A DNA stretch of 64,000 bases from Owenia fusiformis (GCA_903813345.2 CAIIXF020000004.1:6717525-6781524); one strand, 5' to 3'. Positions 11,590 to 22,885 are shown, numbered from the stretch's first letter. Program-made: numbers and translations. Notes: generated by a model from the letters alone, not told the origin.

Positions 11590-13079
11590 TTGATGGAGCT
11601 TTTCTATAACGGGAATAGTTATGTTCCATTAAAGGAATCCAACACCTTGCAAAACTTCTTAACGGAGAGGAATAAGGGAAAATGCTTGCCGGATTCTGAA
11701 TCTGTGTATTTTTTAATGATTTTTCACCGTCTTAGAATTTCAATTTTTTTCCTTTGAAAAAATGAGATTTGCATTGTTTTCCAATTAGACAAATGAGTAA
11801 ACATGAATAGCTCGAAATCTAACGGTGAGATTTTGTTTTAAAAAATCATGGATATCAAGGCTAAATATAGCTATACAATAAAAATAAAAAAGCAATGCTT
11901 GGACTCTTCATATTCACACAAAAAATTAATTAGTAAATGAGGTTTGATATTTGTGAGAATAAGTTGTACGAGTCGCAATGCTCTACAAACACCAGACTAC
12001 AGGGTGGATTAGGATCGATGACACACATAAAAATTAATTTAAAAATATTTCATGATAATTACTTCAAACAAAAGCAGTTAGCGAAGGATACATTTCATTA
12101 CACTCAATAAATAGTTATCACTTTTGACTATATATACATATCTCATGGGAATGTATTTCCATCTGCTCAAGATATCATATTTTAGCTTCGAAAATCACAA
12201 TCGTTGGATAATACATTTGTCTCAGAATGATAGGCCATCCTGTAGCAATGTGGCTTTCACTTGAAGTGTACCCTTGAGATTAATGAACTTACTTTCAAAT
12301 TGGTCTTGCTTTTGTGGTGTATGTGGCTTTTTAGCAAATCTGCCACGCTCATTTCTTTCCAGAACCATCTTGTTCACATGTAACACTAGGCTATACGCGC
12401 ATGTATAGACAGATGACATAGATATACATATAAATTATATATTGCACCTGTATTTACTTACATGGGAATATTCCCTTTGGAAAAATGCAAATGCATGAAC
12501 ATATATTTTCATCTTATATATGACTTCAAGCTAACATATTATTTCATATTTATATTTTCATAGTTAGTCTAACATAAATAATAGATCCATGAGAACAATA
12601 TTCTTTGTTTTCTTAAAAATTGATGGGTTTACTGTGAATTCAATAAATTACAATTTGCAAGGGGTAAGTATACTGTATGACCTTAGTTGCAAAGTACTGT
12701 TTATATATGCAGCTCAATAGCATAAAATATGATAAATGAAGCATATGGTATGGATTAGTCGTGTGACACACAAACTGACCAATACATGAGGGTATTAGCT
12801 TCTTTTCACAGAAACCAAAGGAGGACAGTGCTTTTATTTCAACTGGGAGCTTACCTCCACACGACTGATCATGTGACCATGGTGTTGGGTCCCTTTAAGT
12901 ACAATTTAAAATTGATTTTAGTAAATATAATAGTTCGACATGACCCTTTAAACTATAAGTTGTACTTTCACTTATGCGCGAAATCTCTCTATTATATTGC
13001 CATAAATGTCCTTCCAAACTTATTCAACTTATTTCACCAGGACTAATATATGTTATATCGCCTGTCAATCTCAATACTA
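11590..13079. other. No supported gene; end of the 8.1 kb insertion
   Basis: Short frames only. A minus-strand 65-codon frame at 12222-12419 contains the basic stretch RNERGRFAKKPHTPQKQ, which might be a transposon-protein relic, but it has no recognisable domain and I do not call it a gene. Confidence 0.35.
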
Positions 13080-14091
13080 GCATAATGATGTTCCGTCATC
13101 TACGTGACCTTGAGCTATGGCATAGACTAAATGTGGACAATTCCGAAGGCTAAGCAGGGTGACACGGATAAGCCGAAAACCTGACACAATCGCCAATTCA
13201 ATTACATTTCCCGTTTATTCTGTTTGTATTGATCCTTATTTACTTATCACGTAGTAATGACGGGAACGGATCGCAATAGAGTAAAATAATCCCATAACGG
13301 TGCAGGGAAGTGTACCTTGGTATGAGAAAACTCACCCCGTTTATCCAATAGCATAGGCTCAGGTCGATAGAAATAATTATTAAACAGGCAATGCGCCTAT
13401 TTTTGAAGGAAAAGGGACAAAATATTATTTTAGACATGTCACTCACACAGTCAATCAAATATGATAAAAACTTTAATTTGGGATAATACTGAAGTGAAAC
13501 AAAAATTACTCGCATAGAAAACAGAATTTGAAGTTCAGAGATTGAAAAAAGTGAATTACCACTTTTCAAGTGTATACTCTTGGATTAATAATAACAAATA
13601 ACAATGCCATCTTTCTATGGCATTGCTAAAACTTGACATATATAAATTGATAGATCAAAAATAATTTTTTCATGATCTAGTGTCAACTCAGATGTGGTCT
13701 GTTTGAGCTTTTTTGGTGTCAAATGAAAGATCGGGTACTTTTTAATCCATTGGAAATACTATGAAGATCAAAAGTGAGACTTCATTTCCGCACTTTGTCC
13801 CTTTAAATAAAGATGGCATGATTCTGAATTCTGATGGTACTGCCATCTTTATACTGGACCAGAACCTATGTTCAATGGTGTACTAAAGGCCATCTAATAT
13901 TAAGTACCAGTTGTACAGTTGTTGTTCCGTTTCGTTCGGTACACATACTTGTATAAAAAAAAACTTGAGCCAACTATAAGCGCCAATATGCAATACATAG
14001 TATCGTAAAAATGCAAATGCCAAACATGAAAATGCAAATTTCAGAAATCATGTATCTTGTATGTATTAAACATACAAAACTAACTAATAAT
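13080..14091. repeat. SDR duplicon A, right part
   Basis: This resumes the duplicon broken at 4988 and matches 37270-38700 and 45322-45900. It includes a conserved hairpin with ATAAAGATGGCA and TGCCATCTTTAT ends at about 13805-13852 (B 37557-37604, C 45604-45651). No gene is seen. Confidence 0.75.
13384..13802. mobile_element. TTAA-flanked MITE present only in copy A
   Basis: About 419 bp is present here but absent at the matching points in copies B and C, which read directly through CTTAAATAAAG. It is flanked by TTAA at 13380-13383 and 13803-13806. The ends are only weakly inverted (ACAGGCAATGCGCC versus AGGGACAAAGTGCGG). A TTAA target fits piggyBac or Kolobok type non-autonomous elements. 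Confidence 0.5.
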
Positions 14092-14252
14092 TAGAGAGGT
14101 TAAGCTACACGTATAAATGCAAACCGTAAACCTGAACGCGTAAGTCCACGCTCAAGTACACGTTTAAGAAAACTTGCAGTTAAGCTACACGTCTGAAACC
14201 TTGTCAGTGGACGTTGAGCTATATTTATGTGGAGACTGTGTCTAAAGATCAT

Positions 14253-14336
14253 GTCTCTATGGTGTAATGGATAGCACTTCGGCAATCTAGCACTTCACGT
14301 AAGTCCGTTGTGCCTGGGTTCGAATCTAGTCGCAAT
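14253..14336 (+). repeat. tRNA-like sequence, probable SINE head or tRNA relic
   Basis: An A-box-like TGGTGTAATGG at 14260-14270 and a B-box-like GGTTCGAATC at 14317-14326 are spaced as in a tRNA with an insertion. The acceptor stem does not pair well and the anticodon arm is irregular. An A/T-rich tail follows at once. I read it as a tRNA-derived repeat, not a working tRNA. Confidence 0.5.
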
Positions 14337-14442
14337 AAAACATTTTGTTTTTTATTTTTGCTTTATTTCATATTCAACCACAATTAAAGGGTCTGGTGCA
14401 CTTTCCATTATGGATTCCCCATGAACAAATTAAAATGAATCA

Positions 14443-15430
14443 TTTTTGGCTCACACAGTGAGCCTATGGGATCGACCAGGCGTCCGTCCGTCCGTTGGTC
14501 CGTCCGTCTGTTTGTCCGTTGGTCCGTCCGTCCGTCAACATTGACCGCACAAATTAAAACTGCTATTCGGATTGAGTCATATCTACATTCATTTTATGCA
14601 TATCCATAATGCCTATTTGACCTATCATCGCCATTTCCCAAGTTCGCCTGGTTTCCGAGAAATTGCGGATTTCGACGTCAAAAAGTCAAATTTTCTGTAA
14701 ATACTAGACACTTTGTTGAAGTAGAACTTTCAAATAACGTTTAGCAGTTGCTGTATATGCAAATTATGTCCTCTGAAGATTTCAAAGCTCTTGGAATTAC
14801 AGTTTTTGGTGTTTACTCTATAAAATTTGACAGAAAGTAGGACTTAAATCATTTTCAGGAAACTTTCTCATGTATAAAGTCAATGGCAGGTTTTGTGATT
14901 GACAAGTTTCTCAAAGTTTGCCTTATACTTGATCATTTCTTGCAATGAATTACACCATTACTAGATTTAAGCATTCCTTACATATTGCTCAATATATGTC
15001 AGCATCAAATTTTTACCGTTTTTGAGATATTTGATGTCAAAAAACAGTAGAAATAAGTTATCTTTCAACTTGATTCAATTTGACCTATTTTTTTTGAAAA
15101 TCATCTACAAATTGCCAGGAGTTCGAATCTGACATTAGTTTTAGGATTTGACCTTTACTTGACCTTCGAAAGGTCAAAAAAGTTGATTTTTCAAATTGAT
15201 TTTTGTATGTAAATTTTGGTCAGCTTAATCACAAAAGACCTTACTGAGCTCTGAATTAGTAAAATGTTCAAGGTCAAAGGTCATCAAACTAGGTCACACA
15301 ACTGTGCTATCTAAGTTTCTCAAAGTTCGAGACTACAAATCCAAATCAATATTTTTGTTTGAAAGTCAGGATATACATTCCTCTGAAGGTTCCGAACTGT
15401 GTGAGCACAGGACCATGGGTCCTTCATTAA
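14443..15430. repeat. Dispersed repeat with GGCTCAC hairpin end and CGTC microsatellite
   Basis: It begins with the self-complementary GGCTCACACAGTGAGCC, followed by a CGTCCGTC-rich run at about 14478-14536, then AT-rich sequence with repeated TTGACCT motifs. It ends near GCACAGGACCATGGGTCC, another small hairpin. A diverged relative lies at about 52020-52390. No protein is encoded. The class is uncertain. Confidence 0.45.
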
Positions 15431-15785
15431 CTGTAACATTAAGAATACTGTGATGAAAATTGATTATTGATTTTAGTGTTTTCGTTTCACCATTACCGGT
15501 TTTGATAAGAAATTCCGGAAATAAGGAAGTCAATGTAATTTTTCTTTCGAAAATCGGAAAACGAAGCCATTTTACAGGAATTTCAGTGGAACTGGTGAGT
15601 TTAGGCGAGTGGCGGATTAATTATTGGCGTATAATCTTTCATAGGAACTTTGATTTTTAATCATTCTCGAGTTAATTGATCACGTTCTTAGCATTTTAGT
15701 GACCTGGTCATCCACGGAAATTTCATATTATCGCCCATTGAGGTACCTCATCGGCATACTAACCTAGTTTTTTTGGCGGAATTAA

Positions 15786-15833
15786 CCAATCAGATTTATG
15801 CAGTCCAAAACGTCCGCGCGGGGCATATAAAAG
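15786..15833 (+). promoter_or_regulatory. LTR core promoter (CCAAT and TATA box)
   Basis: CCAAT at 15786 and TATAAAAG at 15826-15833 predict a start near 15855-15865. The same pair lies at 23223-23270 in the 3' LTR. If correct, U3 is only about 400 bp and the whole minisatellite falls in the transcribed leader. Confidence 0.55.
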
Positions 15834-15896
15834 GAATTTGACCAGTTTGTCAAGTTGTTGTGCGACAAAGATTTACGGACAAACAGCTTCGGAGAC

Positions 15897-15902
15897 GTAA
15901 GT
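15897..15902 (+). promoter_or_regulatory. Candidate 5' splice site in the LTR leader
   Basis: GTAAGT lies about 40 nt after the predicted start. A strong acceptor (CCCTTTTATTTCAG) sits at 19236, after the minisatellite. Joining them would remove 3.3 kb of repeats from the gag mRNA. This is a prediction only. Confidence 0.35.
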
Positions 15903-16070
15903 AGGAATATTTTGTTGAGTAATTGACGAGGGATTTTCGATCAAATATCATCACAGTTTGTCCATTTTTTAGTCTGGACATTTTGAACATTAATTTAGAG
16001 AGTCATATCGGATTGTATAGAGATTGTGTGTGTATTTTTATTCATTCTTTTTACTCAACATTGTATTGTT

Positions 16071-19000
16071 ATTTGGGAGAGTTGCAACCAACTTTGCAAC
16101 CCCATATAGGTGCAAGGAACATTTGCACCCATATCAACCACCTTGAATAGGTGTGAAGTATATTTGGGGGAGTTGCACCCAATTTGCAACCCCATATTGG
16201 TGCAAGGGATATTTGCACCCATATCAACCACCTTGAGTTGCAACCAACTTTGCAACCCCATATCGGTGCAAGGGATATTTGCACCCGTAATAACCACCTA
16301 AAGGACTTTGGAGAGTTGCACCTAACTTGCAACCCCAGGAGATTTGGGAGAGTTGCACCCAATTTGCAACCCCATATAGGTGCAAGGGATATTTGCACCC
16401 ATTAAATCCACCTGGAATAGGTGTGAAGGTCATTTGGGAGAGTTGCACCCAACTTGCAACCCCATATCGGTGCAAGGGATATTTGCATCCATAATAACCA
16501 TCTGAATTAGGTGTAAAGGATATTTTGGAGAGTTGCACCCAACTTGCAACCCCATATTGGTGCAAGGGGCATTTGTACCCATGATTGCAACCTGGACATA
16601 GGTGCAAAGTATAATAAGAGATATAAAGGACTTGCACCCTGGTTAAGGGACAGGGGCAAGGTGCACCTTGGTTAAGGAACAAGGGCACATAAAAGGACTT
16701 GCACCCTGGTTAAGGAACAGGGGCAAGATGCACCTTGGTTAAGGAACAAGGGCATATAGAGGAATTGCACCCTGGTTAGGAACAGGGGCACACAGAGACA
16801 TTGCACCTATGATTAAGGATATTTGCACCCGGTTGCACCCATAGCGTATATTTGCACCCGATTGCACCCATAGTGGATATTTGCACCCGGTTGCACCTCG
16901 GATTAAGGATTAAAGGATACTTGCACCAGGTTGCATCCCATAAGGACATTTGTACCCGGTTGCACCTCGGATTAAGGATTAAAGCACATTTGCACCAGGT
17001 TGCACCTCATAAGGACATTTGCACCCGGTTGCACCTCGGATTAAGGATTTAAGGACATTTGCACCCGGTTGCACCTCGGATTAAGGATTAAAGCACATTT
17101 GCACCAGGTTGCACCCCATAAGGACATTTGCACCCGGTTGCACCTCGGATTAAGGATTTAAGGATACTTGCACCAGGTTGCACCCCATAAGGACATTTGC
17201 ACCCGGTTGCACCTCGGATTAAGGATTAAAGCACATTTGCACCAGGTTGCACCCCATAAGGACATTTGCACCCGGTTGCACCTCGGATTAAGGATTTAAG
17301 GATACTTGCACCAGGTTGCACCCCATAAGGACATTTGCACCCGGTTGCACCTCGGATTAAGGATTTAAGGACATTTGCACCAGGTTGCACCTCATAAGGA
17401 CATTTGCACCCGGTTGCACCTCGGATTAAGGATTTAAGGACATTTGCACCCGGTTGCACCTCGGATTAAGGATTAAAGCACATTTGCACCAGGTTGCACC
17501 CCATAAGGACATTTGCACCCGGTTGCACCTCGGATTAAGGATTTAAGGGATATTTGCACCCACAATAATCAACGGAAGGACATTTGGGAGAGTTGCAACC
17601 AACTTTGCAACCCCATATTGGTGCAACGGATATTTGCACCCATTACAACCACCTGAAGAAGGTGTGAAGGACATTTGGGAGAGTTGCACCTTATTTTGCA
17701 ACCCCATATCGGTGCAAGGGATATTTGTACCCACAATAATCAACGGAAGGACATTTGGGAGAGTTGCAACCAACTTTGCAGCCCCATATCGGTGCAAGGA
17801 ATATTTGCACCCATTATAACCATTTGGGAGAGTTGCAACCAACTTTGCAACCCCATATCGGTGCAAGGGATATTTGCACCCCAAAATAAACAACGGAAGG
17901 ATCTTTTGGGAGAGTTGCAACCAACTTTGCAACCCCATATCGGTGCAAGGGATATTTGCACCCACAATAATCAACGGAAGGACATTTGGGAGAGTTGCAA
18001 CCAACTTTGCAGCCCCATATCGGTGCAAGGGATATTTGCACCCATTATAACCATTTGGGAGAGTTGCAACCAACTTTTGCAACCCCATATCGGTGCAAGG
18101 GATATTTGCACCCTCAATAATCAACGGAAGGATATTTTGGAGAGTTGCAACCAATTTTGCAACCCCATATTGGTGCAAGGGATATTTGCACCCATTATAA
18201 CCATTTGGGAGAGTTGCAACCAACTTTGCAACCCCATATCGGTGCAAGGGATATTTGCACCCTCAATAACCACGGAAGGATCTTTTGGAGAGTTGCAACC
18301 AACTTTGCAACCCCATATTGGTGCAACGGATATTTGCACCCATTACAACCACCTGAAGAAGGTGTGAAGGACATTTGGGAGAGTTGCACCTTATTTTGCA
18401 ACCCCATATCAGTGCAAGGGATATTTGCACCCACAATAATCAACGGAAGGACATTTGGGAGAGTTGCAACCAACTTTGCAGCCCCATATCGGTGCAAGGA
18501 ATATTTGCACCCATTATAACCATTTGGGAGAGTTGCAACCAATTTTGCAACCCCATATTGGTGCAAGGGATATTTGCACCCATTATAACCATTTGGGAGA
18601 GTTGCAACCAACTTTGCAACCCCATATCGGTGCAAGGGATATTTGCACCCTCAATAACCACGGAAGGATCTTTTGGAGAGTTGCAACCAACTTTGCAACC
18701 CCATATCGGTGCAAGGGATATTTGCACCCTCAATAATCAACGGAAGGATATTTTGGAGAGTTGCAACCAATTTTGCAACCCCATATCGGTGCAAGGGATA
18801 TTTGCACCCTCAATAAACAACGGAAGGATCTTTTGGAGAGTTGCAACTAACTTTGCAACCCCATATCGGTGCAAGGGATATTTGCACCCAAAATAATCAA
18901 CGGAAGGACATTTGGGAGAGTTGCAACCACTTTTGCAACCCATATGGGTGCAAGGAATATTTGCACCCATATCAACCCCCTTAAACAGGTGTGAAGGATA

Positions 19001-19165
19001 CTTGGGAGAGTTGCAACCAATTTTGCAACCCCATATCGGTGCAAGGGATATTTGCACCCAAAATAAACCTTGGAAGGACACTTGGGAGAGTTGCAACCAA
19101 CTCGGTAACCCCATATAGGTACAAGGGACATTTGCACCCACAAAAGGATTTTAAGAATATTTGCA
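16071..19165. repeat. LTR minisatellite, 5' copy
   Basis: Two related families occur. At about 16071-16850 and 17540-19165 the units are about 60-80 bp, commonly 69, with the core TTGCAACCCCATATCGGTGC then AAGGGATATTTGCACCC. At about 16830-17540 a 69 bp dimeric unit alternates TTGCACCCGGTTGCACCTCGG and TTGCACCAGGTTGCACCCC. Inverted TTGCA...TGCAA pairs mean that single strands can form a hairpin per unit. The 69 nt period is a multiple of three, so several frames stay open on both strands. Confidence 0.85.
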
Positions 19166-19779
19166 TCAGGTTGCACATTTATAAATTTGATTAGTTGCAG
19201 TTGAGTCCCGTGGCCAGGAGCGCCCTTTTATTTCAGGACCAACAAGAGAATATAAAGAGCAGCATCCCACAATTGCTGAAGAAGACTATAGAAGCATTCA
19301 AGTCATATCAACCTTTATCTTTTGTGGAACTGATTAAAGTGAAACACGATTTGATCTTACTTTCTTATAGTAAATTTAGAGACCTTCAAGTAACATCACA
19401 TGTATTTTCTGCCTTAAGGCATTAGTGTTTATATAGCTTAGTGTAGTTTGAGTTTAACTTTGTACATAATTGTCTATTGTTTCTAGAGCATTGTTTGTGA
19501 TTGTTTGGCTCATAAAGAGCAAATATATAACTTTATTTTTATTCTGTACTTGAATGTTCATTGTTGTATTGTATTGAGTTCTGGAGGGAACTTGTGTAGT
19601 GCAAACCCCAGATTGCGTAATACTTTCTTTTCCCTTACATTCCCTTTGAGTAACATCTCAGGCGACTGTAGCGAGCGGAGTCAACGCCGCTCCGAAACAT
19701 CCCGCAATTAAGTAACACGCGGGAGAGTCCACCTTCCCCGCATTTTCCCCGCATTCCTGACCCGGGAAAAACGTTACAT

Positions 19780-19797
19780 TGGTGTCAGAAGTGGGAT
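19780..19797 (+). other. Primer-binding site, tRNA-Leu type
   Basis: TGGTGTCAGAAGTGGGAT begins one base after the LTR. It is complementary to the 3' end of animal tRNA-Leu species (CCA end included), as used by several gypsy-type elements. The assignment comes from knowledge of tRNA-Leu ends, not from a search. Confidence 0.7.
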
Positions 19798-19895
19798 TGC
19801 TTCAGTTGTTCTTGTGGAAGAAAGGATAAGGATTTATAATAGCGACGCATATCTCGGAATTTGCATGTAAATTTACAGGTGGAAATACGGAGAAA

Positions 19896-20900
19896 ATGTC
19901 GGATATTGAGAGTATGGATCAAACAAATGAACAGGAGAAAACCCAGGTCTTCTTTAAGAAAGACAATGAGGATATAAAAAACCCTTTGGCAGGTGATAAA
20001 ACCTTGCCTGTTGAACAAAGAAGTTCCCCAATACGAGACGGGAAGAAGGATATCCCAGATTTTAGTAGTCAAGAAATGGACCTGGAGCAATTAAGGAGTA
20101 CAAGGAAAGTTGTACAAAACCCATTTTATGAACCTAGTTGTTCTAAGTCGGGTCACATGGAGGAGCAAAAGGAGGAATTTATCAAAATAACCCAAAGTCA
20201 AATGGGTGCTGCGGGAAAGCTCACTGCCCCGACCTCCCCAATAATGGATCGAGGGGATAAAGGGAGAATTGTAACCCAACAATCAACTGCACAATCCAGC
20301 GCCATAAACACTGATTATTGGACAGAAGAGAATATAAAAGCTTGGACTGATCCAGCACAGGATAGGAGCCTGGAAAGAGAGGGGAGTGGAATAAGGAACC
20401 CCCCTTCCATAAAGCGGAGCCTTAAAACTTGGCTTCTGAAAGAGGGTTTGGACCTTTTAAACCCATTTAAGGAGACTTTAGAATTGGATGAGGTAGGGGA
20501 GCATAGGAGTAACTCTCCGACTATACAGGGGGAATCTAAAATTCCTAAAACATCAACTAGAATGATGCTGGAAAATGAAAGTCAGGAGTGGAGACAGAAC
20601 TCTCCTACTTTGAGTGAAGAAGTGGATAAACAGAAATTACTTGTAACTGAGATTGGATGCAATCTCTCGAGACTGGATAACACAGTCATACATATGGAGG
20701 AGAAAATAGACAACCTTTGTCAGCAAAATCAGAGAGATAATTTCCAGATGATAAATAAAATGGAAAATGTTGCCAAAATGCTAAGCACTTGTGTAGAAGA
20801 TGTGGCTAACACTGTGCAAACATTGGCTAACACACTGGAAGAGAATCGGAAGAACAAGTCTTTGCCCCACCCAGGACCACTTCTGGATTTATTGAAATGA
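19896..20900 (+). CDS. Retroelement ORF1, coiled-coil protein of unknown function
   Basis: This 334-codon ORF begins 117 nt after the LTR. The protein is hydrophilic and rich in Glu, Lys, Ser and Asn. Residues about 250-320 (from LSRLDNTVIHMEEKIDN to LANTLEENRKN) have a heptad-like pattern that suggests a coiled coil for self-assembly. I recognise no enzyme motif and no close family. Its stop overlaps the next start as ATGA at 20897-20900, so ORF2 may be made by termination-reinitiation. Its place suggests it is the N-terminal part of a split Gag. The frame is intact. Confidence 0.7.
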   Translation: MSDIESMDQTNEQEKTQVFFKKDNEDIKNPLAGDKTLPVEQRSSPIRDGKKDIPDFSSQEMDLEQLRSTRKVVQNPFYEPSCSKSGHMEEQKEEFIKITQSQMGAAGKLTAPTSPIMDRGDKGRIVTQQSTAQSSAINTDYWTEENIKAWTDPAQDRSLEREGSGIRNPPSIKRSLKTWLLKEGLDLLNPFKETLELDEVGEHRSNSPTIQGESKIPKTSTRMMLENESQEWRQNSPTLSEEVDKQKLLVTEIGCNLSRLDNTVIHMEEKIDNLCQQNQRDNFQMINKMENVAKMLSTCVEDVANTVQTLANTLEENRKNKSLPHPGPLLDLLK

Positions 20901-22744
20901 ATCCACAACACCAGGGCAATAGGCAACCATTGGAGAGTGCACCTCGGAAAGAGATACCTCCATCACAGGAATGGGATGGCGATCATCCAGTAAAAAGGGT
21001 GGAGAACCCCTGGCCTTTGCGGAGGCAGGCCAGATTTCACAGGGAAAGCCCATTTGAGGTGCCAGGCACTCAAAGCTATATGGAAACTAGAAGAGATTTG
21101 GAGGGTGAAAGAGAAGATCCCCGTTCGGAACATCGGAACTGGATGGCACATAGTGAAGTTAAGTCCTCAAACAACTTCTTAAGGAACTCGGAAAACAAGT
21201 TTGAATGGAAACCACCTAAAAAGGATGAACACCAACAGGAGCAATGGGAAGATATCAGGCATTGTAGGTATGACTCAAGATCCGAGTTCAGCCAAAATCC
21301 TGGAATTTCAGAGGAGACAAATAATGAATCTTCATTTGTTGTTACTCAAATGGCCCAGTTGGCTAAAACATGTATGGAATTTTGTAAGGAAATGGTTCAG
21401 AGTAAAAGCACTAATCAAACCAGGGTAAAAATTCGCCCAGAACCATATGACGGCAAAACACCATGGATGGGTTATAGGACTTATTTTAATGCCTGTGTGG
21501 AGGCTAATGGATGGAATGCCCAGGAGCAAAATCAATTTTTAGTCACCAGTTTGCGGGGTCCAGCCCAGCAAATCTTGTCGGAAATGGATCCTGGGTACAC
21601 TTATGAAGATCTGGTGTCTGCCCTGGAGAAACGATTCGGACCAGGTGGGAAAGCTGACATTTTTGAAGCTCAATTGTCGAGTAGGACTCGGAAACCAAAT
21701 GAGTCTTTAGCCAGTTTAGGACAAGATATCCGCCGCTTAACTGGCCTTGCCTACCCAGAGATGACAAAATCTGCACAGGATAGGCTTGCACGAAGAAGTT
21801 TTGAGTTAGCCATTCCTCAGGAGGAAGTGCGAAGAGCAATACATCAGGGAAATGCACAGTCCCTTGATAAAGCTATTGAATTAGCTATTCGGGAGGAATC
21901 CTATTTGGAGTCAGAGAAAATGCGAAAAGGGATGAAGCAGTTGCCCCGCTATAAGGAAGGATCAATTGCAGCGGTGGAAGTATCTCAAGATCAGTCCCAA
22001 GACAGCAAGGAGTCTTTCTCGGAATTGGTTGAGATCATGAAGCATAGTTTTCAGGAAGGTTTCAAATCTATGAAGGAAGCCATCAAGGATCTTATTCAGA
22101 CTAACCAACCAAGGGAATTTACTAAAAGGAATGTTGAATGTTACAGATGTCACAGGATGGGGCATTATTCAAGGGAGTGTTTTGCCCACAAAACAGTGAA
22201 TGGAGAACCCATATCAAAACGGCAGGAAACTAAAGTTACTGCCCCCATTCAATTTTTAACAGAGAACAATGGGAAAATTGAATCAGGAGAGGAAGACAAC
22301 CAAATTGTACGGAAGATAATTGCCAAGACAGAGATATGTGGCACACTGTCTAGGAAAGTTGCTGAAGTCTCCCCAGCAACTAAAGGAGATGATTGTTCCG
22401 ATTGTCGAACAAAGGAGAATATTCAAATTCAACCTAATACATTTGTCAAAACAGAACAGATCAGTGGTAGTACCGATACAAACTTCCATGTAGGATCGGA
22501 AACTACAGAGTCTACCGATATCACATCAGAAGAGTGCCCAGACTTGGCGAACAAAGTTCCTCCCCTCAGTGGTAGTAGAGGGAGTTCTAGATTATCTTGG
22601 GACTCAAAGGATATCAAGAAAAACTACACTGGCAAGGACATACAGAGACAATTTGACAAAAATGAAAACTCATGTCCTCGACCGAGACAAAATAAAAACA
22701 GGGAGGAGGCATGGAGGAGACGAATTGGCCTCATTAGAATGTAA
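20897..22744 (+). CDS. Retroelement ORF2, Gag with zinc knuckle
   Basis: This 615-codon ORF is a structural Gag-like protein expected to bind element RNA and form particles. Residues about 175-345 resemble a retrotransposon gag capsid region: a segment running PEPYDGKTPWMGYRTYF, then LVTSLRGPAQQIL, then LVSALEKRFGP and REESYLESEKM. A CCHC zinc knuckle, CYRCHRMGHYSREC, lies at residues about 415-428. The C-terminal 190 residues are low-complexity and contain no DTG or DSG protease motif and no pol domain. The start overlaps the ORF1 stop (ATGA). The frame is intact over its full length, which suggests recent activity. Confidence 0.85.
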   Translation: MNPQHQGNRQPLESAPRKEIPPSQEWDGDHPVKRVENPWPLRRQARFHRESPFEVPGTQSYMETRRDLEGEREDPRSEHRNWMAHSEVKSSNNFLRNSENKFEWKPPKKDEHQQEQWEDIRHCRYDSRSEFSQNPGISEETNNESSFVVTQMAQLAKTCMEFCKEMVQSKSTNQTRVKIRPEPYDGKTPWMGYRTYFNACVEANGWNAQEQNQFLVTSLRGPAQQILSEMDPGYTYEDLVSALEKRFGPGGKADIFEAQLSSRTRKPNESLASLGQDIRRLTGLAYPEMTKSAQDRLARRSFELAIPQEEVRRAIHQGNAQSLDKAIELAIREESYLESEKMRKGMKQLPRYKEGSIAAVEVSQDQSQDSKESFSELVEIMKHSFQEGFKSMKEAIKDLIQTNQPREFTKRNVECYRCHRMGHYSRECFAHKTVNGEPISKRQETKVTAPIQFLTENNGKIESGEEDNQIVRKIIAKTEICGTLSRKVAEVSPATKGDDCSDCRTKENIQIQPNTFVKTEQISGSTDTNFHVGSETTESTDITSEECPDLANKVPPLSGSRGSSRLSWDSKDIKKNYTGKDIQRQFDKNENSCPRPRQNKNREEAWRRRIGLIRM

Positions 22745-22872
22745 ATACAAAGAGTGTTGAAATAGATCCATGGATCAGGGAAGGTCAAATAGGGACTTGT
22801 AGTAGCTGTAATCAATTTTCATTTTTTTGTTTTTTGTTTTTTTTGTTTTCGGTTCGGGACGAACCTACCCCT

Positions 22873-22885
22873 GGGAAGGAAGGAA
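22873..22885 (+). other. Polypurine tract
   Basis: GGGAAGGAAGGAA directly abuts the 3' LTR start (TGTGATG at 22886), the expected place for plus-strand priming. Confidence 0.8.

Larger units (their letters stand above)
4989..13079. mobile_element. 8.1 kb insertion splitting duplicon A
   Basis: Copies B and C run uninterrupted across the point where copy A is broken: the left piece ends GCATAAT at 4982-4988 and the right piece starts GCATAAT at 13080-13086. The 7 bp repeat looks like a target-site duplication. The left end is T-rich, as expected for a LINE tail inserted on the minus strand, and a minus-strand LINE lies inside. The insertion is probably a composite, because other elements are nested in it. 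Confidence 0.55.
15449..19778 (+). repeat. 5' LTR (4330 bp)
   Basis: It has the terminal TG...CA dinucleotides. From left to right it holds about 400 bp of unique sequence with CCAAT (15786-15790) and a TATA box, a GTAAGT donor-like site, about 3.1 kb of minisatellite, then about 600 bp of unique sequence. It keeps a 55 bp segment near 19626-19681 that the 3' LTR has lost. It is much longer than a usual animal LTR (a few hundred bp). Confidence 0.85.

Noticed and set aside
12222-12419. Basic 65-codon minus-strand frame with RNERGRFAKKP
   Set aside because: Too short and isolated, no domain, lies in a repeat-derived insertion.
14253-14336. Functional tRNA gene
   Set aside because: A and B boxes are present, but the acceptor and anticodon stems do not fold acceptably; more likely a tRNA-derived repeat.
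15460-15660. 66-codon frame at the LTR start (also 22897-23097)
   Set aside because: It lies in the U3 region before the predicted promoter, is duplicated only because LTRs are duplicated, and has no domain.
17543-18896. Long open frames on both strands across the LTR minisatellite (up to 234 codons)
   Set aside because: They are repeats of the same peptide in several frames on both strands, explained by the 69 nt period. No start context or domain, and they recur identically in the other LTR.
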